DNA of 64,000 nt from Gillisia sp. CAL575 (GTDB lineage Bacteria; Bacteroidota; Bacteroidia; Flavobacteriales; Flavobacteriaceae). Positions 1 to 9,115 of this stretch are shown here, piece after piece (within the stretch, counting starts at the first letter, position 1; each line of letters starts with the position of its first letter). A model generated the notes under the pieces. That model saw only the letters and a program-made list of their open reading frames with translations, was not told the DNA's origin and ran no database searches. The position numbers and the translations under genes are program-made. The stretch is taken from contig NZ_APHJ01000054.1 of the NCBI RefSeq assembly GCF_000403785.1, positions 124,001 through 188,000 on the forward strand, written 5' to 3'.

Positions 1-784
1 CTACCGCGGCAATAGCATCAAGTTCCCAAGCCATTCCCATATTTGGGGAACCCAAGTTGGTTCTGGATGCCACAATTATTGCTGCAGTTGCAGCTAAAGC
101 ACCAGAAATAGCATATACCAAAAACTTGTATTTATTTACTTTTATTCCCGATAATCGTGAGGCTTCTTCATTACTTCCAATAGCTATTATTAATCTTCCA
201 AATACGTTATAACGCAGCATAACCATAGTCATGATCACAATAATAAAAAACACAATCGCAATATTTGGAATTCCTAAAGTTGAATTATTAGCAAAATTAG
301 ACATGAATTCTCCTCCTGGTGTTTTAAAGGTAATAGGAGATCCTTTGGAATAAATAAAACCTAAACCTCGCGCAATAGTCATTAAGGCTAATGTGGCTAC
401 AAAAGGCGCCATTTTTTGATAGGCAACTAGATACCCAGAGACGCTTCCTAAACTGAAGCCAATTATAATAGTTAGTAAAATAGCAACTGGTAGGATCACC
501 ATATTTACCAAAAGAGCAAAGATTACAGCGAGTAACGCAACCATAGACCCTACAGATAAATCTATACCCCCAGTTAGAATTACTATTAACATACCGATGC
601 TAATAATACCTAATCCGGAGACTTGTTTTAATAAATTTGAAAGGTTAACTGAAGTTAGAAATACATCAGAAATTAATGCTGAAAATATAACCAGTACAAT
701 AAAAATAAATATAGTATTATACTTTACTAAGAACTTAAGAATTCCACCAGGACTACTAAGTTGTTGTTTTAAGGTTAAAGCCAT
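1..784 (-). CDS. Sugar ABC transporter permease (RbsC-like), partial
   Basis: Inner-membrane permease of a ribose/sugar-type ABC importer. The frame runs from an ATG at 784 to the window edge, so the C-terminus is missing. The translation is strongly hydrophobic. It contains segments typical of the RbsC/XylH/AraH family, including a GGIDLSVGSMVAL stretch and a later GRLIIAIGSNEEASRLSGI cytoplasmic loop. It lies 21 bp downstream of the ATPase gene and belongs to the operon beginning near 4318. The transported sugar cannot be read from this sequence. Further genes of the operon probably lie beyond the left edge. Confidence 0.9.
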   Translation of the reverse strand, partial: MALTLKQQLSSPGGILKFLVKYNTIFIFIVLVIFSALISDVFLTSVNLSNLLKQVSGLGIISIGMLIVILTGGIDLSVGSMVALLAVIFALLVNMVILPVAILLTIIIGFSLGSVSGYLVAYQKMAPFVATLALMTIARGLGFIYSKGSPITFKTPGGEFMSNFANNSTLGIPNIAIVFFIIVIMTMVMLRYNVFGRLIIAIGSNEEASRLSGIKVNKYKFLVYAISGALAATAAIIVASRTNLGSPNMGMAWELDAIAAV

Positions 785-805
785 AACGTGATTTTTAAAT
801 TAATT

Positions 806-2323
806 TTATTGTTTTAAAGGTTCCCCAATAGAGTACCGTAATATATTTTCTTCGGAAAATTGATCTTTTTGTAACTCTCCATAAAAAGTTCCTTTGTGCA
901 TAACAAGAATGCGATCTGAAATTCCCATTATCTCTGGCATATCTGAAGATATTACTACTACTCCAACACCTTTTTTAGCAACTTCATTGATCAACTTATA
1001 AATTTCGATTTTAGCGCCTACATCTACTCCTCTTGTTGGCTCATCAATAAAAATAACTTTACTATCTATGCTTAACCATTTTGCTAGAGCAACTTTTTGC
1101 TGATTTCCTCCACTTAGGTTTTTGACATTGATCTCAGAATTTGGGGTCTTAATATTTAATTTTTCAATTAAACCCAAAACTTTTTTATACTCGTTATCTA
1201 CATTAATAAAACCCAGTTTGCTGGATATAGAATCGAAATTAGTTACGCTTATATTTCGTCTTATAGATAATGGCAAAAACACGCCTTCTTCTTTTCTGTC
1301 TTCAGAAACAAAACCTATTTGATGACCCGCAGCATCTACAGGAGATTTCGTTTTAATTTCTTTACCATTTAAAATTAAAGTTCCAGATTTCTTTTTATCT
1401 GCTCCAAAAATAAGCTTCGCAGTTTCTGTTCTACCGCTTCCTCCCAAACCAGCGATCCCTAAAACCTCTCCTGGTCTTACCGAAAATGAAACATCATGTA
1501 CTAAAGTGTTTTTAGCTGTGAGATTTTTAACTTCTAAAATAGGTACCTCGCCAATTTTAACATCTCGTACTGGAAATAGATCTTTTAGCTCTCTACCAAT
1601 CATCAACCGTATTACTCCATCTTTATTTGTGTCTGAAACAGCCATACTACCAGTATCTACTCCATCTCTAAGTACGGTTACAGAGTCTGCTATTTTAAAA
1701 ATTTCATCTAGGTGATGCGAGATATAGATTATAGAGATCCCTTTCTCTTTTAATTTGAAAAGATTCTCGAATAATTTTTTAATATCTGTAGGATCAAAAA
1801 CGGTAGTAGGCTCATCTAAAACTAAAACTTTTGTGTCTTCAGATAATGCCTTTGCTATTTCTACAACTTGCTTTTGAACAATACTTAGACTTCTTACTTT
1901 TGCTGAGGCATCAATTTTAAAACCTAAAGAATCAATAAGTTCTTGTGCATCCTGGGTGATTTTTTTCCAATTCATCCAGAATTTTCTCGAACCTAATTTG
2001 TGCAAATAAATATTCTCTGCAACAGACAGATCGTTTACTAAGGATAATTCCTGATACACCACACTAATTCCCAAAACCTGACCCTCATGTGGGTTTTTAG
2101 GATTGATTTCTTTACCATTTAGAACTATCTTTCCAGAATCTTTTGGATGTACACCACTTAATATTTTTATTAGAGTAGATTTTCCAGCTCCATTTTCACC
2201 AAGTAACGCGTGAATCTCTCCAGGCTTCACTTTTATATTTACATTCTCGAGCACTTTAACAACACCAAAACATTTGGATATTCCGGTCATTTCAACTCTA
2301 TATTCACTCTCCGAAGTTTTCAT
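806..2323 (-). CDS. Sugar ABC transporter ATP-binding protein, duplicated ATPase (RbsA/XylG/MglA-like)
   Basis: Cytoplasmic ATPase that powers import of a monosaccharide. Two nucleotide-binding domains are fused, as in RbsA (505 aa, the usual length). Domain 1 has Walker A GENGAGKST at residues 42-50 and Walker B VLVLDEPT. Domain 2 has a degenerate Walker A (GLGGSGRTE), an intact LSGGNQQKV signature and FIDEPTRGVD. This asymmetry, with one weak site, is normal for the family. The gene sits 18 bp after the binding-protein gene and 21 bp before the permease, so the three are co-transcribed. Family assignment is secure; the sugar is not. Confidence 0.93.
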   Translation of the reverse strand: MKTSESEYRVEMTGISKCFGVVKVLENVNIKVKPGEIHALLGENGAGKSTLIKILSGVHPKDSGKIVLNGKEINPKNPHEGQVLGISVVYQELSLVNDLSVAENIYLHKLGSRKFWMNWKKITQDAQELIDSLGFKIDASAKVRSLSIVQKQVVEIAKALSEDTKVLVLDEPTTVFDPTDIKKLFENLFKLKEKGISIIYISHHLDEIFKIADSVTVLRDGVDTGSMAVSDTNKDGVIRLMIGRELKDLFPVRDVKIGEVPILEVKNLTAKNTLVHDVSFSVRPGEVLGIAGLGGSGRTETAKLIFGADKKKSGTLILNGKEIKTKSPVDAAGHQIGFVSEDRKEEGVFLPLSIRRNISVTNFDSISSKLGFINVDNEYKKVLGLIEKLNIKTPNSEINVKNLSGGNQQKVALAKWLSIDSKVIFIDEPTRGVDVGAKIEIYKLINEVAKKGVGVVVISSDMPEIMGISDRILVMHKGTFYGELQKDQFSEENILRYSIGEPLKQ

Positions 2324-2341
2324 ATCAATGAAATTTAAAGA

Positions 2342-3406
2342 TTAAAATAATGCTTTAGGGTCATAATATTTTGCGGCATTCTCTTTTGTAATTAATAACG
2401 GTGCTGTAAAGGATGTTTTAGCAAAATCTCTTTTCCCATTCATGTATTGTACAGCATATTCTACCGCATTTTTACCAATTTGTACTGGACTATTCATCGC
2501 GGTACAGCCATAAAATTCGGTATCCATAATATATTTTATGGCTTCCTTTTGTCCATCTGCAGCAGCAACAATTAAGATATCATCAGTTTTTCCAGCTTGC
2601 TTAATCGCTTTAATAGCACCTAGAACACAAACATCAGACTCGGTAATTACTACATTTATATCTGGATGAGCTACTAAAATATCTTCCATAGCTTTTAAAC
2701 CTCCCGCATAAGACCATTCTGTATATGCTTGGGTTTTAACATTCAAATTAATTTTACCTTGTGTTCTTAATTGCTCTTCTGTTATTCCTTGCAATAAGCC
2801 CTGTTTACGGGTCATACCAACTGGGTTACCTGCATTTCCACTTAATAAAGCAATGTTCATTTCTTTATTACCCATTTTTTTAACTAACCACTCCCCTGCT
2901 AAAGCTCCATTTGCTAAATTGTTAGATTGAATTGTAGTGACATACTCTGCTGAAGGATCTATAGAGCTATCTATAATAAAAACAGGGATTCCAGCCTCTT
3001 TGGCAAGTTTAGTAACCCCAACCAAAGCATCTGGATCTTTGGGATTTAATAATAAAACATCAACTCCTTTGGTAATTAAATCTTCAACAGCTGCTATTTG
3101 TTTGTTGATATCGTCTTGACCATCTGCAGAGAAAAATATCATTCCATTTTTTTCTGTGCTAGACTGTATACTTTGTAATAATGCTTGATAGTACGGTGCA
3201 TTTAATGAAGGGGAACAATAACCAATCTTTTTACCTGTAAGATCCATATCGCTTTGAAAAAGATCTCCTTTTTCATCGGCACTATTTACTGTTGCTTTTG
3301 TAGTGTTAGTTTCTTCTACACAACTGGACAAATTAAAAGTTAATGCAATTACCAGTATTGGTAAAAACATCTTCTTTAAAACGGGTTTTAAGTTTTGAGT
3401 CTTCAT
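2342..3406 (-). CDS. Sugar ABC transporter substrate-binding lipoprotein (RbsB-like, periplasmic-binding type 1)
   Basis: Periplasmic receptor that captures the sugar for the neighbouring ABC importer. The first 30 residues form a signal peptide ending in a lipobox (LSSC), so in this diderm it is a lipoprotein. The mature part has the two-lobed PBP1 fold pattern: KIGYCSPSLNAPYYQAL early, then GVDVLLLNPKD, PVFIIDSSID and AADGQKEAI near the end. It is first of the three importer genes, 39 bp after the outer-membrane barrel gene. The binding-site residues resemble the ribose/polyol-type receptors but do not identify the ligand. Confidence 0.9.
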   Translation of the reverse strand: MKTQNLKPVLKKMFLPILVIALTFNLSSCVEETNTTKATVNSADEKGDLFQSDMDLTGKKIGYCSPSLNAPYYQALLQSIQSSTEKNGMIFFSADGQDDINKQIAAVEDLITKGVDVLLLNPKDPDALVGVTKLAKEAGIPVFIIDSSIDPSAEYVTTIQSNNLANGALAGEWLVKKMGNKEMNIALLSGNAGNPVGMTRKQGLLQGITEEQLRTQGKINLNVKTQAYTEWSYAGGLKAMEDILVAHPDINVVITESDVCVLGAIKAIKQAGKTDDILIVAAADGQKEAIKYIMDTEFYGCTAMNSPVQIGKNAVEYAVQYMNGKRDFAKTSFTAPLLITKENAAKYYDPKALF

Positions 3407-3445
3407 AATTGTTCGTATTTATTAAATTTAATCTGTATTGTTTTT

Positions 3446-4318
3446 TTAAAATAAAGTAATATCTAATTGTAGCACTGTTTTTTCCTTTTCAGGATTCCAC
3501 ATCGCAGTTACATCTACTGGTAATACATAACTTTTTATGGAAATCTGTTTATTAAAGGTAACACCTACATTAATAATATTTCCTTTCCCTTCGGTATAAA
3601 AAGTTTTATCGGTTATAAAAGACCACGCACCACCAGCAAAAAGAGATAGGCTAGAATCTTCGTTCTTCCAAACTTTACTGCTAATTTCAAAATAATGAGT
3701 CCAGGAATCTTTAAAAGTGCCATCTTCTTGCAATTCATAATCTCCAGAGCCACCGCCAACAATTGTGGCTAGATATAATGAGGTGTTGGGAGATATATTA
3801 TATCCTAAATTTACATCTACAAAATTATAGCCTTGAGTTTTATCATAACTCCAGTACTTTAATTTATCCCCTCTTTCCTCTACTCCAGTGTAATTATTGT
3901 GAGATACTGCCTCGATGAAAAATTTATCTGAAAAACGATATTTTGAATAGATTGAAAACTCTTGGTAATAAGCACTCTCTTTTTCTCCTGTGTTTTTATT
4001 TTCAACATCTACTGTAGAAAAACTGGCGCCTCCCCAAAAACCGAATGTGAATTTTTTATTTCGGGAGTTATATTCAATGTTGGTAGCGAGCATAGCTCCA
4101 GGATGAACTACAAATCCATGCCAGGTATGCATATTTTTTAAATGAGCTCCAACACTAAAGGGTTTATAATCTTTAACTTTTTCTTGTTGGTCTTGTGCTG
4201 AAATCAAATTGAATGTGAAAAATAGAAATATGTAGAGTGATATTGAAAGTATGTTATTCGATTTATAACTTATCACATTTGAACTTTTATCTAGTTGGGA
4301 TTTCATTTGATTTTCCAT
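3446..4318 (-). CDS. Putative outer-membrane beta-barrel protein linked to a sugar ABC importer
   Basis: Secreted protein with a signal peptide ending in LISAQ, followed by about 230 residues of alternating hydrophobic strands rich in aromatic residues. It ends in VLQLDITLF, a terminal strand with the C-terminal Phe typical of BAM substrates. It probably forms a pore for the sugar taken up by the following ABC genes; this is inference from operon position. An in-frame TTG at 4372 extends the frame, but that TTG lies inside a TAnnTTTG promoter box (4370-4377). I therefore place the start at the ATG at 4318, with 4306 as an alternative. No family name is recognised. Confidence 0.7.
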   Translation of the reverse strand: MENQMKSQLDKSSNVISYKSNNILSISLYIFLFFTFNLISAQDQQEKVKDYKPFSVGAHLKNMHTWHGFVVHPGAMLATNIEYNSRNKKFTFGFWGGASFSTVDVENKNTGEKESAYYQEFSIYSKYRFSDKFFIEAVSHNNYTGVEERGDKLKYWSYDKTQGYNFVDVNLGYNISPNTSLYLATIVGGGSGDYELQEDGTFKDSWTHYFEISSKVWKNEDSSLSLFAGGAWSFITDKTFYTEGKGNIINVGVTFNKQISIKSYVLPVDVTAMWNPEKEKTVLQLDITLF

Positions 4319-4369
4319 TTCTATAATATTTGCGAATAAATTATAAACGTCATAAATACGTTTCTTTTT

Positions 4370-4377
4370 CAAATGTA
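4370..4377 (-). promoter_or_regulatory. Bacteroidota -7 promoter box for the sugar importer operon
   Basis: TACATTTG on the minus strand fits the Bacteroidota -7 consensus TAnnTTTG. It lies about 50 bp before the chosen start of the barrel gene and excludes the upstream TTG as a start codon. No clear -33 TTG was found. Confidence 0.5.
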
Positions 4378-4551
4378 TTATAAAAATTTTAAAAAGTGCT
4401 AATAAAATTGATATAAATGTAATTTTAACTATTATTAATTGCTAACTAGGTAATTATATAGGTGATTATTTACTATAATATCTTTATCTTAATAATGTAT
4501 TACTGACGTTTAATAAGTTTATGTATATTAGCTGTAATTAAAACAAACACC

Positions 4552-4559
4552 TATTTTTG
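4552..4559 (+). promoter_or_regulatory. Bacteroidota -7 promoter box for the Nudix-type regulator
   Basis: TATTTTTG fits TAnnTTTG and ends 15 bp before the ATG at 4575, which predicts a very short leader. The divergent box for the importer operon is at 4370-4377, so operators for both directions should lie in the AT-rich 4373-4574 interval. No convincing palindrome could be picked by eye. Confidence 0.5.
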
Positions 4560-4574
4560 TAATTAAATTCGCTT

Positions 4575-5312
4575 ATGGAACCTAAAGAAATATTAAATAT
4601 ATCTGTAGATTGTGTGGTTTTTGGATATGATATAAATACTAAACTCTTAAATGTTTTATTGATAAAACGTTTCTTAGAATCTAAGGATACCAACGAAATT
4701 CTGGTCGATGATTATGTGTTGACTGGTTTTCATGTTTATGAAAATGAAACCTTAGATGAGTCTGCTTCGCGAGTTTTAAAAGAACTAACAGGTTTGACCA
4801 ATATCTATCAAAAACAATTTAAAGCCTTTGGTAGACCTGATAGATTGTTGAATGAAAAGGATCTTATTTGGATCAAGGATAGAAAATTTAGTTCAAGAAC
4901 AATCACTATCGCTTACTACTTTTTACTAAAAACCGATAGTGTTGATATAAAAAACAACAAATATCAAGCAAAATGGTTCCCTGTTGAAGAATTGCCGGAA
5001 CTAGGATTTGATCATAAAGAAATAATACTGGAAGCCCATGAGGATTTAAAAACCAAATGTCTTTCTGAACCTATAATTTTTGAATTACTCCCAGATAAAT
5101 TTACAATAAATGACGTCCAAGATTTATATATCTCTATTCTGGGAATAGAAATAGACAACCGTAACTTTAGAAGGAAATTAATCAATAAAAAATATATTAT
5201 TCCATTAGATGAAAAACAAGTTGGCGTTTCAAAAAAACCAGCACAGCTATATATGTTTAGTAAAGATGTTTATGAAAAGATGTTTGAAAAAAATTATTTA
5301 ATAAGTATTTAA
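4575..5312 (+). CDS. Nudix-like transcriptional regulator (NrtR/AraR type) with winged-helix C-terminus
   Basis: Probable DNA-binding regulator of the divergent sugar importer. Residues 1-150 are a Nudix fold, with VDCVVFGYD at the start and KWFPVEELPEL later. The Nudix box around residues 51-74 is degenerate: where a hydrolase has REuxEE, this protein has RVLKEL, so metal-binding glutamates are lost. The C-terminal 85 residues (FTINDVQDLY, RNFRRKL, KPAQLYMF) match the winged-helix domain of NrtR-family repressors. In Bacteroidota such proteins (for example AraR of Bacteroides) respond to sugars. Length and order fit the family; the effector is unknown. Confidence 0.85.
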   Translation: MEPKEILNISVDCVVFGYDINTKLLNVLLIKRFLESKDTNEILVDDYVLTGFHVYENETLDESASRVLKELTGLTNIYQKQFKAFGRPDRLLNEKDLIWIKDRKFSSRTITIAYYFLLKTDSVDIKNNKYQAKWFPVEELPELGFDHKEIILEAHEDLKTKCLSEPIIFELLPDKFTINDVQDLYISILGIEIDNRNFRRKLINKKYIIPLDEKQVGVSKKPAQLYMFSKDVYEKMFEKNYLISI

Positions 5313-5791
5313 TTCATAAATATCACTTTCATTAAATCGGCTCGTAGCTATGCTATTCCAAACACATTACTACTTCTCTCCTATCCATCGGCAATTATAG
5401 GATTGCAACTCGAAAGACATATTTACTCGCCCCTCTCCAGTTTTTATAAATAATAGCTCGTGAACTGCTATGGATATTATTACTCACTATTTGATTAAGC
5501 TGTATTCGTGAATATGATTAATCTAACTTCACTTTTACCCAATATTCTTACAAGTACATTTGCCTCTACTTCCGATAGCTTTCTGGATTTGATTGTTAAA
5601 TTAAAATATAATTTAAATACAATCATTTTTTAAACACTCTTTAAACTTCGCGACCAATCCCTTTGCCAACCTGGCAATACCAAAAGCTACGTTCAGACGG
5701 GTGCCATAAAATACTAAGCCTTTTAAATCAGATAATTTATTCTGGTATTTGGCTTAACTTTTTTGATTTTTAAAAAAAAACCTTAACTGCT
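5313..5791. other. Gene-poor gap with a possible gene remnant
   Basis: No complete gene is visible. On the minus strand at about 5596-5745 an open stretch without a start codon reads AKYQNKLSDLKGLVFYGTRL and continues with NVAFGIARLAKGLVAKFKE. It is richer in GC than its surroundings and protein-like, but is bounded by stops, which suggests a decayed gene fragment. No family was recognised. Confidence 0.3.
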
Positions 5792-6760
5792 TTACTTCAA
5801 AATCAAAGCACGGGCCATCTCTAAAAGCAACTTTTTTTCTTGAATAGATCTTTGCAAAGGAAGTTGAGCTAAACCTATTAACCTGCGCATCATCTCTATT
5901 CCCGCCACTTGAGCGAGTAATTGTTCGTTCAGCCTGCCTGGATACCTACTTTTTATTGTTTGGAGACAATCTATTTTCATCGTAATCATAATACTATGTG
6001 CCGCCAATACTCCAATGTCAAATTCAGCAAATCCCATAAAACTGAATTCTGGATCTATTACGTAGATGTGGTCTTCTTTGGTCATCCAACTCCCGGGATA
6101 ATAATCCCCGTGCAAAAGAGTATTGCCTTGAGTCAAGTATTGTTGTCCCACCTTTGAAATCTCTTTTTTTAATGTTTCATCAAGTTTATATTTAAGAGCG
6201 ATTTCCTGAAGTCCTTCCTGAATGGCATTCAGGGAGAAATCACTTTCCTCAAGAAAAGGTAGTATAAATATGTGTTGATGATTAAGCAATCGCAATTCCA
6301 TATTTTCAGGGTATTCTAAAGGTTTGGATTTATGGATTTGGGTAGCAATATCTATAAGCTGAAGGAGTTGGGAAGTTCTAATATATCTATCATCATACAG
6401 GTATGACATATCCTTACAATCCCCTAAGTCTTCCAGTATTAATAAATAGTTGTCTGCATTATAAGCTAGTATCTTAGGGATATGTGACTCAATAGCTTTA
6501 TTTGTAACTGCTTTGTAAAATTGATATTCTACATCAATACGCTCAATGGGCGCAATTATCTGTGGGTATTTTTGAACAAAAGGACGCGATTGCTTTACAA
6601 TAAAAGAACGCTTATTAGTACGGATTCTAAGGACAACGTTCATGTTTCCCTCACCAGGCTTTTCGACAGAGAGAATCTGTTCGTGTTTTGGATCAAAAAA
6701 ACTAATCTTATTTAAACAAATCTCAAAATCTGAAATTGAAGTAGTAGCATCTACGTACAT
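5792..6760 (-). CDS. Methylthioribose kinase-like phosphotransferase (APH fold)
   Basis: Small-molecule kinase of the aminoglycoside-phosphotransferase fold. The glycine-rich loop GEGNMNVV (residues 37-44) and K56 form the ATP site. HGDYYPGSW (217-225) is the catalytic loop, and DPEFSFMGFAEFDIG (236-250) is the metal-binding segment. These closely resemble 5-methylthioribose kinase (GDGNLN, HGDLHTGS, DPEFAFYG) rather than antibiotic kinases, which have HGDxxxxN. At 322 aa it is shorter than MtnK (about 400). It follows a secreted nucleoside hydrolase by 10 bp, so the substrate may be a nucleoside-derived ribose. Exact substrate uncertain. Confidence 0.75.
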   Translation of the reverse strand: MYVDATTSISDFEICLNKISFFDPKHEQILSVEKPGEGNMNVVLRIRTNKRSFIVKQSRPFVQKYPQIIAPIERIDVEYQFYKAVTNKAIESHIPKILAYNADNYLLILEDLGDCKDMSYLYDDRYIRTSQLLQLIDIATQIHKSKPLEYPENMELRLLNHQHIFILPFLEESDFSLNAIQEGLQEIALKYKLDETLKKEISKVGQQYLTQGNTLLHGDYYPGSWMTKEDHIYVIDPEFSFMGFAEFDIGVLAAHSIMITMKIDCLQTIKSRYPGRLNEQLLAQVAGIEMMRRLIGLAQLPLQRSIQEKKLLLEMARALILK

Positions 6761-6770
6761 ACTGTATTTT

Positions 6771-7754
6771 TTATATTTTTTTTAAGCTTTGCCAGAAATC
6801 TGTTTTCATAGTTTCTACATCTATTTCTGTATGGATGTTTATTAAGCGTTGCGTATTTTCTACAGGAGTTAAAAAGGCATCAGTTTTTGATAATTCGGGA
6901 TGAGCGAGTGCTTCTATGATAGCGACATCCCACATAATCCAGGTTTTCTTTTCCGGATCTTCTTTGGTCCACCAGCGTTCATAGGTTTCCCATCGGTTTA
7001 TCAGATAATCGGAGATACCTCCTTTATTTTTTAAATTGACATCTACTTCTGCTTTTTTAAACACAAGGTGCTGGCTGGTAGTTGCTGTCATTATATTAAG
7101 ATCAAGACCTTCGGTATTTAGAAGAATCTCTACCGCTTTAGGGTCATTTCCTGTATTGAATTCCTTTTTGTCATAAGTATTGGTTTCCACATTATGCCAA
7201 AAACCGAGATAGTGTACTTTCAATTTTTGTATAATGGATGGATCCTCCAAAATTGCACTGGCAACATTGGTACTGGAACCTAATACAACTACATTCAATT
7301 TTTGACCGACAGGCAATTTATGCGCCATATCAACTATAAAATTCGAAGCAGGAGAACTAGCTGGTTCTGCACTATTCTTTATGGGTACATTACTCCCCAA
7401 AGGAAGCGGAATAGTATTCTGACCCATTAACCGAAGTATTCTTTCATTAATTCTTTGGCTTTCATAAACACTACTATCTGTTGCCAATGGTGACGTATGA
7501 AACTGCGCTGAAGTTATGCCCAGAATATTGAATTTGGGCTCTGAAATTGCCCGTACAATGGCATAAAGATCATCTATTTCATTTGCCGTATCAGCATCAA
7601 TAATGATGGGTAAACGCAGTTCTTTAACCTGTGCTTCTACAGTTATATGTACGAAAAGGCATACTGGAATTATAAATTGAAGCAAAGAGATTTGAATAGC
7701 TTTATGAAAATTCTGGGTTCTAAATATCCGGAGTTTATTATTTTGCTTCTGCAT
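6771..7754 (-). CDS. Secreted nucleoside hydrolase (inosine/uridine-preferring family)
   Basis: Hydrolyses the N-glycosidic bond of nucleosides, releasing ribose or a ribose derivative and a base. A hydrophobic signal segment covers about residues 19-41, ending near EAQ, so the enzyme acts in the periplasm. The calcium-binding motif is DADTANEIDD (53-62), matching the family DxDxxxxxDD. A late MWDVAIIEAL segment matches the catalytic His/Asp region, though with Trp where many members have His. It lies upstream of the MTR-kinase-like gene with a 10-bp gap. Family is clear; nucleoside preference is not. Confidence 0.87.
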   Translation of the reverse strand: MQKQNNKLRIFRTQNFHKAIQISLLQFIIPVCLFVHITVEAQVKELRLPIIIDADTANEIDDLYAIVRAISEPKFNILGITSAQFHTSPLATDSSVYESQRINERILRLMGQNTIPLPLGSNVPIKNSAEPASSPASNFIVDMAHKLPVGQKLNVVVLGSSTNVASAILEDPSIIQKLKVHYLGFWHNVETNTYDKKEFNTGNDPKAVEILLNTEGLDLNIMTATTSQHLVFKKAEVDVNLKNKGGISDYLINRWETYERWWTKEDPEKKTWIMWDVAIIEALAHPELSKTDAFLTPVENTQRLINIHTEIDVETMKTDFWQSLKKI

Positions 7755-8253
7755 TTATTCTTTCTTTCTATAATTGTTGTAATAGTTGGTATTTACAATA
7801 TACAGGATAAAAATGTGCTTAATTTAATGGTGTCTATTTTTATTATGTACATCTATTTTGGTCAAAAACAAATGTATAGCACAAATTGAAACTGTCCGGT
7901 TGACCCTGCGTTAGGTCGTACAAATTGATGGAACATTACTTATCCTAAAATTGAAACATATATTTTTTATAGGTCTTTCTGGATTCCCATAAATATAGAG
8001 GCGAATTGCGCCTTTTGTTTTGACCACCCCGAAGCTTTAGGGTAGGATGCCCAATTTTAGCCTTTGAATTAACAGGTTAGATTGGTAGCAATAAAAATTG
8101 CAGGTCGATAAAAAGAATAAGAATACTAATTAGGTGTTGCTCTGAATTTAAAAATTGGGAAGAAAAGATTAGTGCAAGATTAAATAATATTAAGTTGGTA
8201 ATTTGAAATTTAATAGAAAGTAGAATTATAATTCTATTAAAAGATTCTTATTG
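7755..8253. other. Intergenic region with degenerate sequence
   Basis: No gene with a plausible start is visible. Minus-strand frames around 7975-8060 read as short protein-like pieces broken by stops. A short inverted repeat, ACCCCGAAGCTTTAGGGT, sits near 8023-8043 (plus-strand sense). A plus-strand frame at 7647-7889 overlaps the nucleoside hydrolase start and is judged spurious. Confidence 0.3.
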
Positions 8254-8423
8254 AATCAAACCCCAACCTCTTCATTCCTATTTAAAGAAACTCGAGATTG
8301 GGGTTGAAAACATTTTGGCTAATCCGCTATTTTTTAGACCATTTAGTAAGATCTAGCAAATAGACTTTTTTTCTTCATAGACGCTTATTCTATTTTTAAA
8401 GTTTGTATATCGGCAATTAGTTG
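8254..8423. repeat. 170-bp direct repeat, copy 1 (contains the tail of a SCO1-like gene)
   Basis: Aligned base for base with 10355-10524 at a constant offset of 2101, with 8 mismatches counted by eye and no gaps. On the minus strand the first 37 bases encode QLIADIQTLKIE and a stop, the C-terminus of the SCO1-like protein encoded at 10486-11151. The rest is the sequence downstream of that gene, including an AACCCCAA...TTGGGGTT hairpin. It marks an old duplication. Confidence 0.9.
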
Positions 8424-8469
8424 ATTTTAAAATTCAACTTTTAGTATTTATCTAATCCTTTAATTCATT

Positions 8470-9102
8470 TCAGATTTTAGAAAACAGATGTTTATTTATT
8501 TTTTTTAAAATTAATATGCCACATGACATTACTATTAAAATGCCCATCACAGCTAATAGAATTCTTGAGAAAGAAAAGGTGGTTTTATTACCAACTATTT
8601 CTACAAATTCATTTTTTCCTACCTCTAAACTTAAGCTATGCTCATTAGATTTATTTAGTACAAAATGCTCTTTATTAAAACCATCTTTCAATAATACTAA
8701 GGCACTTTGATTTTTATAGATCTCTTTAAAAGCAGTGTTTTTTACATATACTGAATTTATATTTGTAGGTACCCCAAACACCTCGAATATAACTTTGGTT
8801 TCATGACCTAACTTTACAATTCCCGCACTCAAAGTGATTTCTTGCTCTTTATTAAATCGTATTGTAAGATTCTTTTTTATGTGTTCTAATACCATTTGCC
8901 GAAACTCATCCGGTGTTTTATAAGGTGTTTCAGAATAATGTGTCCTAATTTCCTGCTGAAAAGCAGTTAAAGAAGCACTTATTTGTAAGATCCAAACGTT
9001 ATTTTCCTTTTCTACCAACATCGTTGTAGATACATTTGGTTGATGGGCTTTTGCCGTAATGGAGGTTAGGAAAAAAAATAAAAAAAAGATTGTTTTAAAC
9101 AT
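8470..9102 (-). CDS. Secreted, C-terminally membrane-anchored protein of unknown function
   Basis: No family recognised. From the ATG at 9102 the protein has a signal peptide (MFKTIFFLFFFLTSITAKA) and starts the mature chain with HQPNVS. About 160 residues of periplasmic domain follow, and one C-terminal transmembrane helix (ILLAVMGILIVMSCGILIL) precedes a short basic tail. A longer frame from 9135 would overlap the preceding gene and spoil the signal peptide, so 9102 is preferred. It follows the YHYH lipoprotein gene by 13 bp and shares its LytTR-type promoter. The His directly after the predicted cleavage site could bind a metal, which is speculation. Confidence 0.75.
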   Translation of the reverse strand: MFKTIFFLFFFLTSITAKAHQPNVSTTMLVEKENNVWILQISASLTAFQQEIRTHYSETPYKTPDEFRQMVLEHIKKNLTIRFNKEQEITLSAGIVKLGHETKVIFEVFGVPTNINSVYVKNTAFKEIYKNQSALVLLKDGFNKEHFVLNKSNEHSLSLEVGKNEFVEIVGNKTTFSFSRILLAVMGILIVMSCGILILKKINKHLFSKI

Positions 9103-9115
9103 GATTTTTATATTT

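Noticed and set aside
7647-7889. An 80-residue hydrophobic plus-strand frame
   Set aside because: It overlaps the start and signal peptide of the well-supported nucleoside hydrolase on the other strand, and its composition follows from that overlap.
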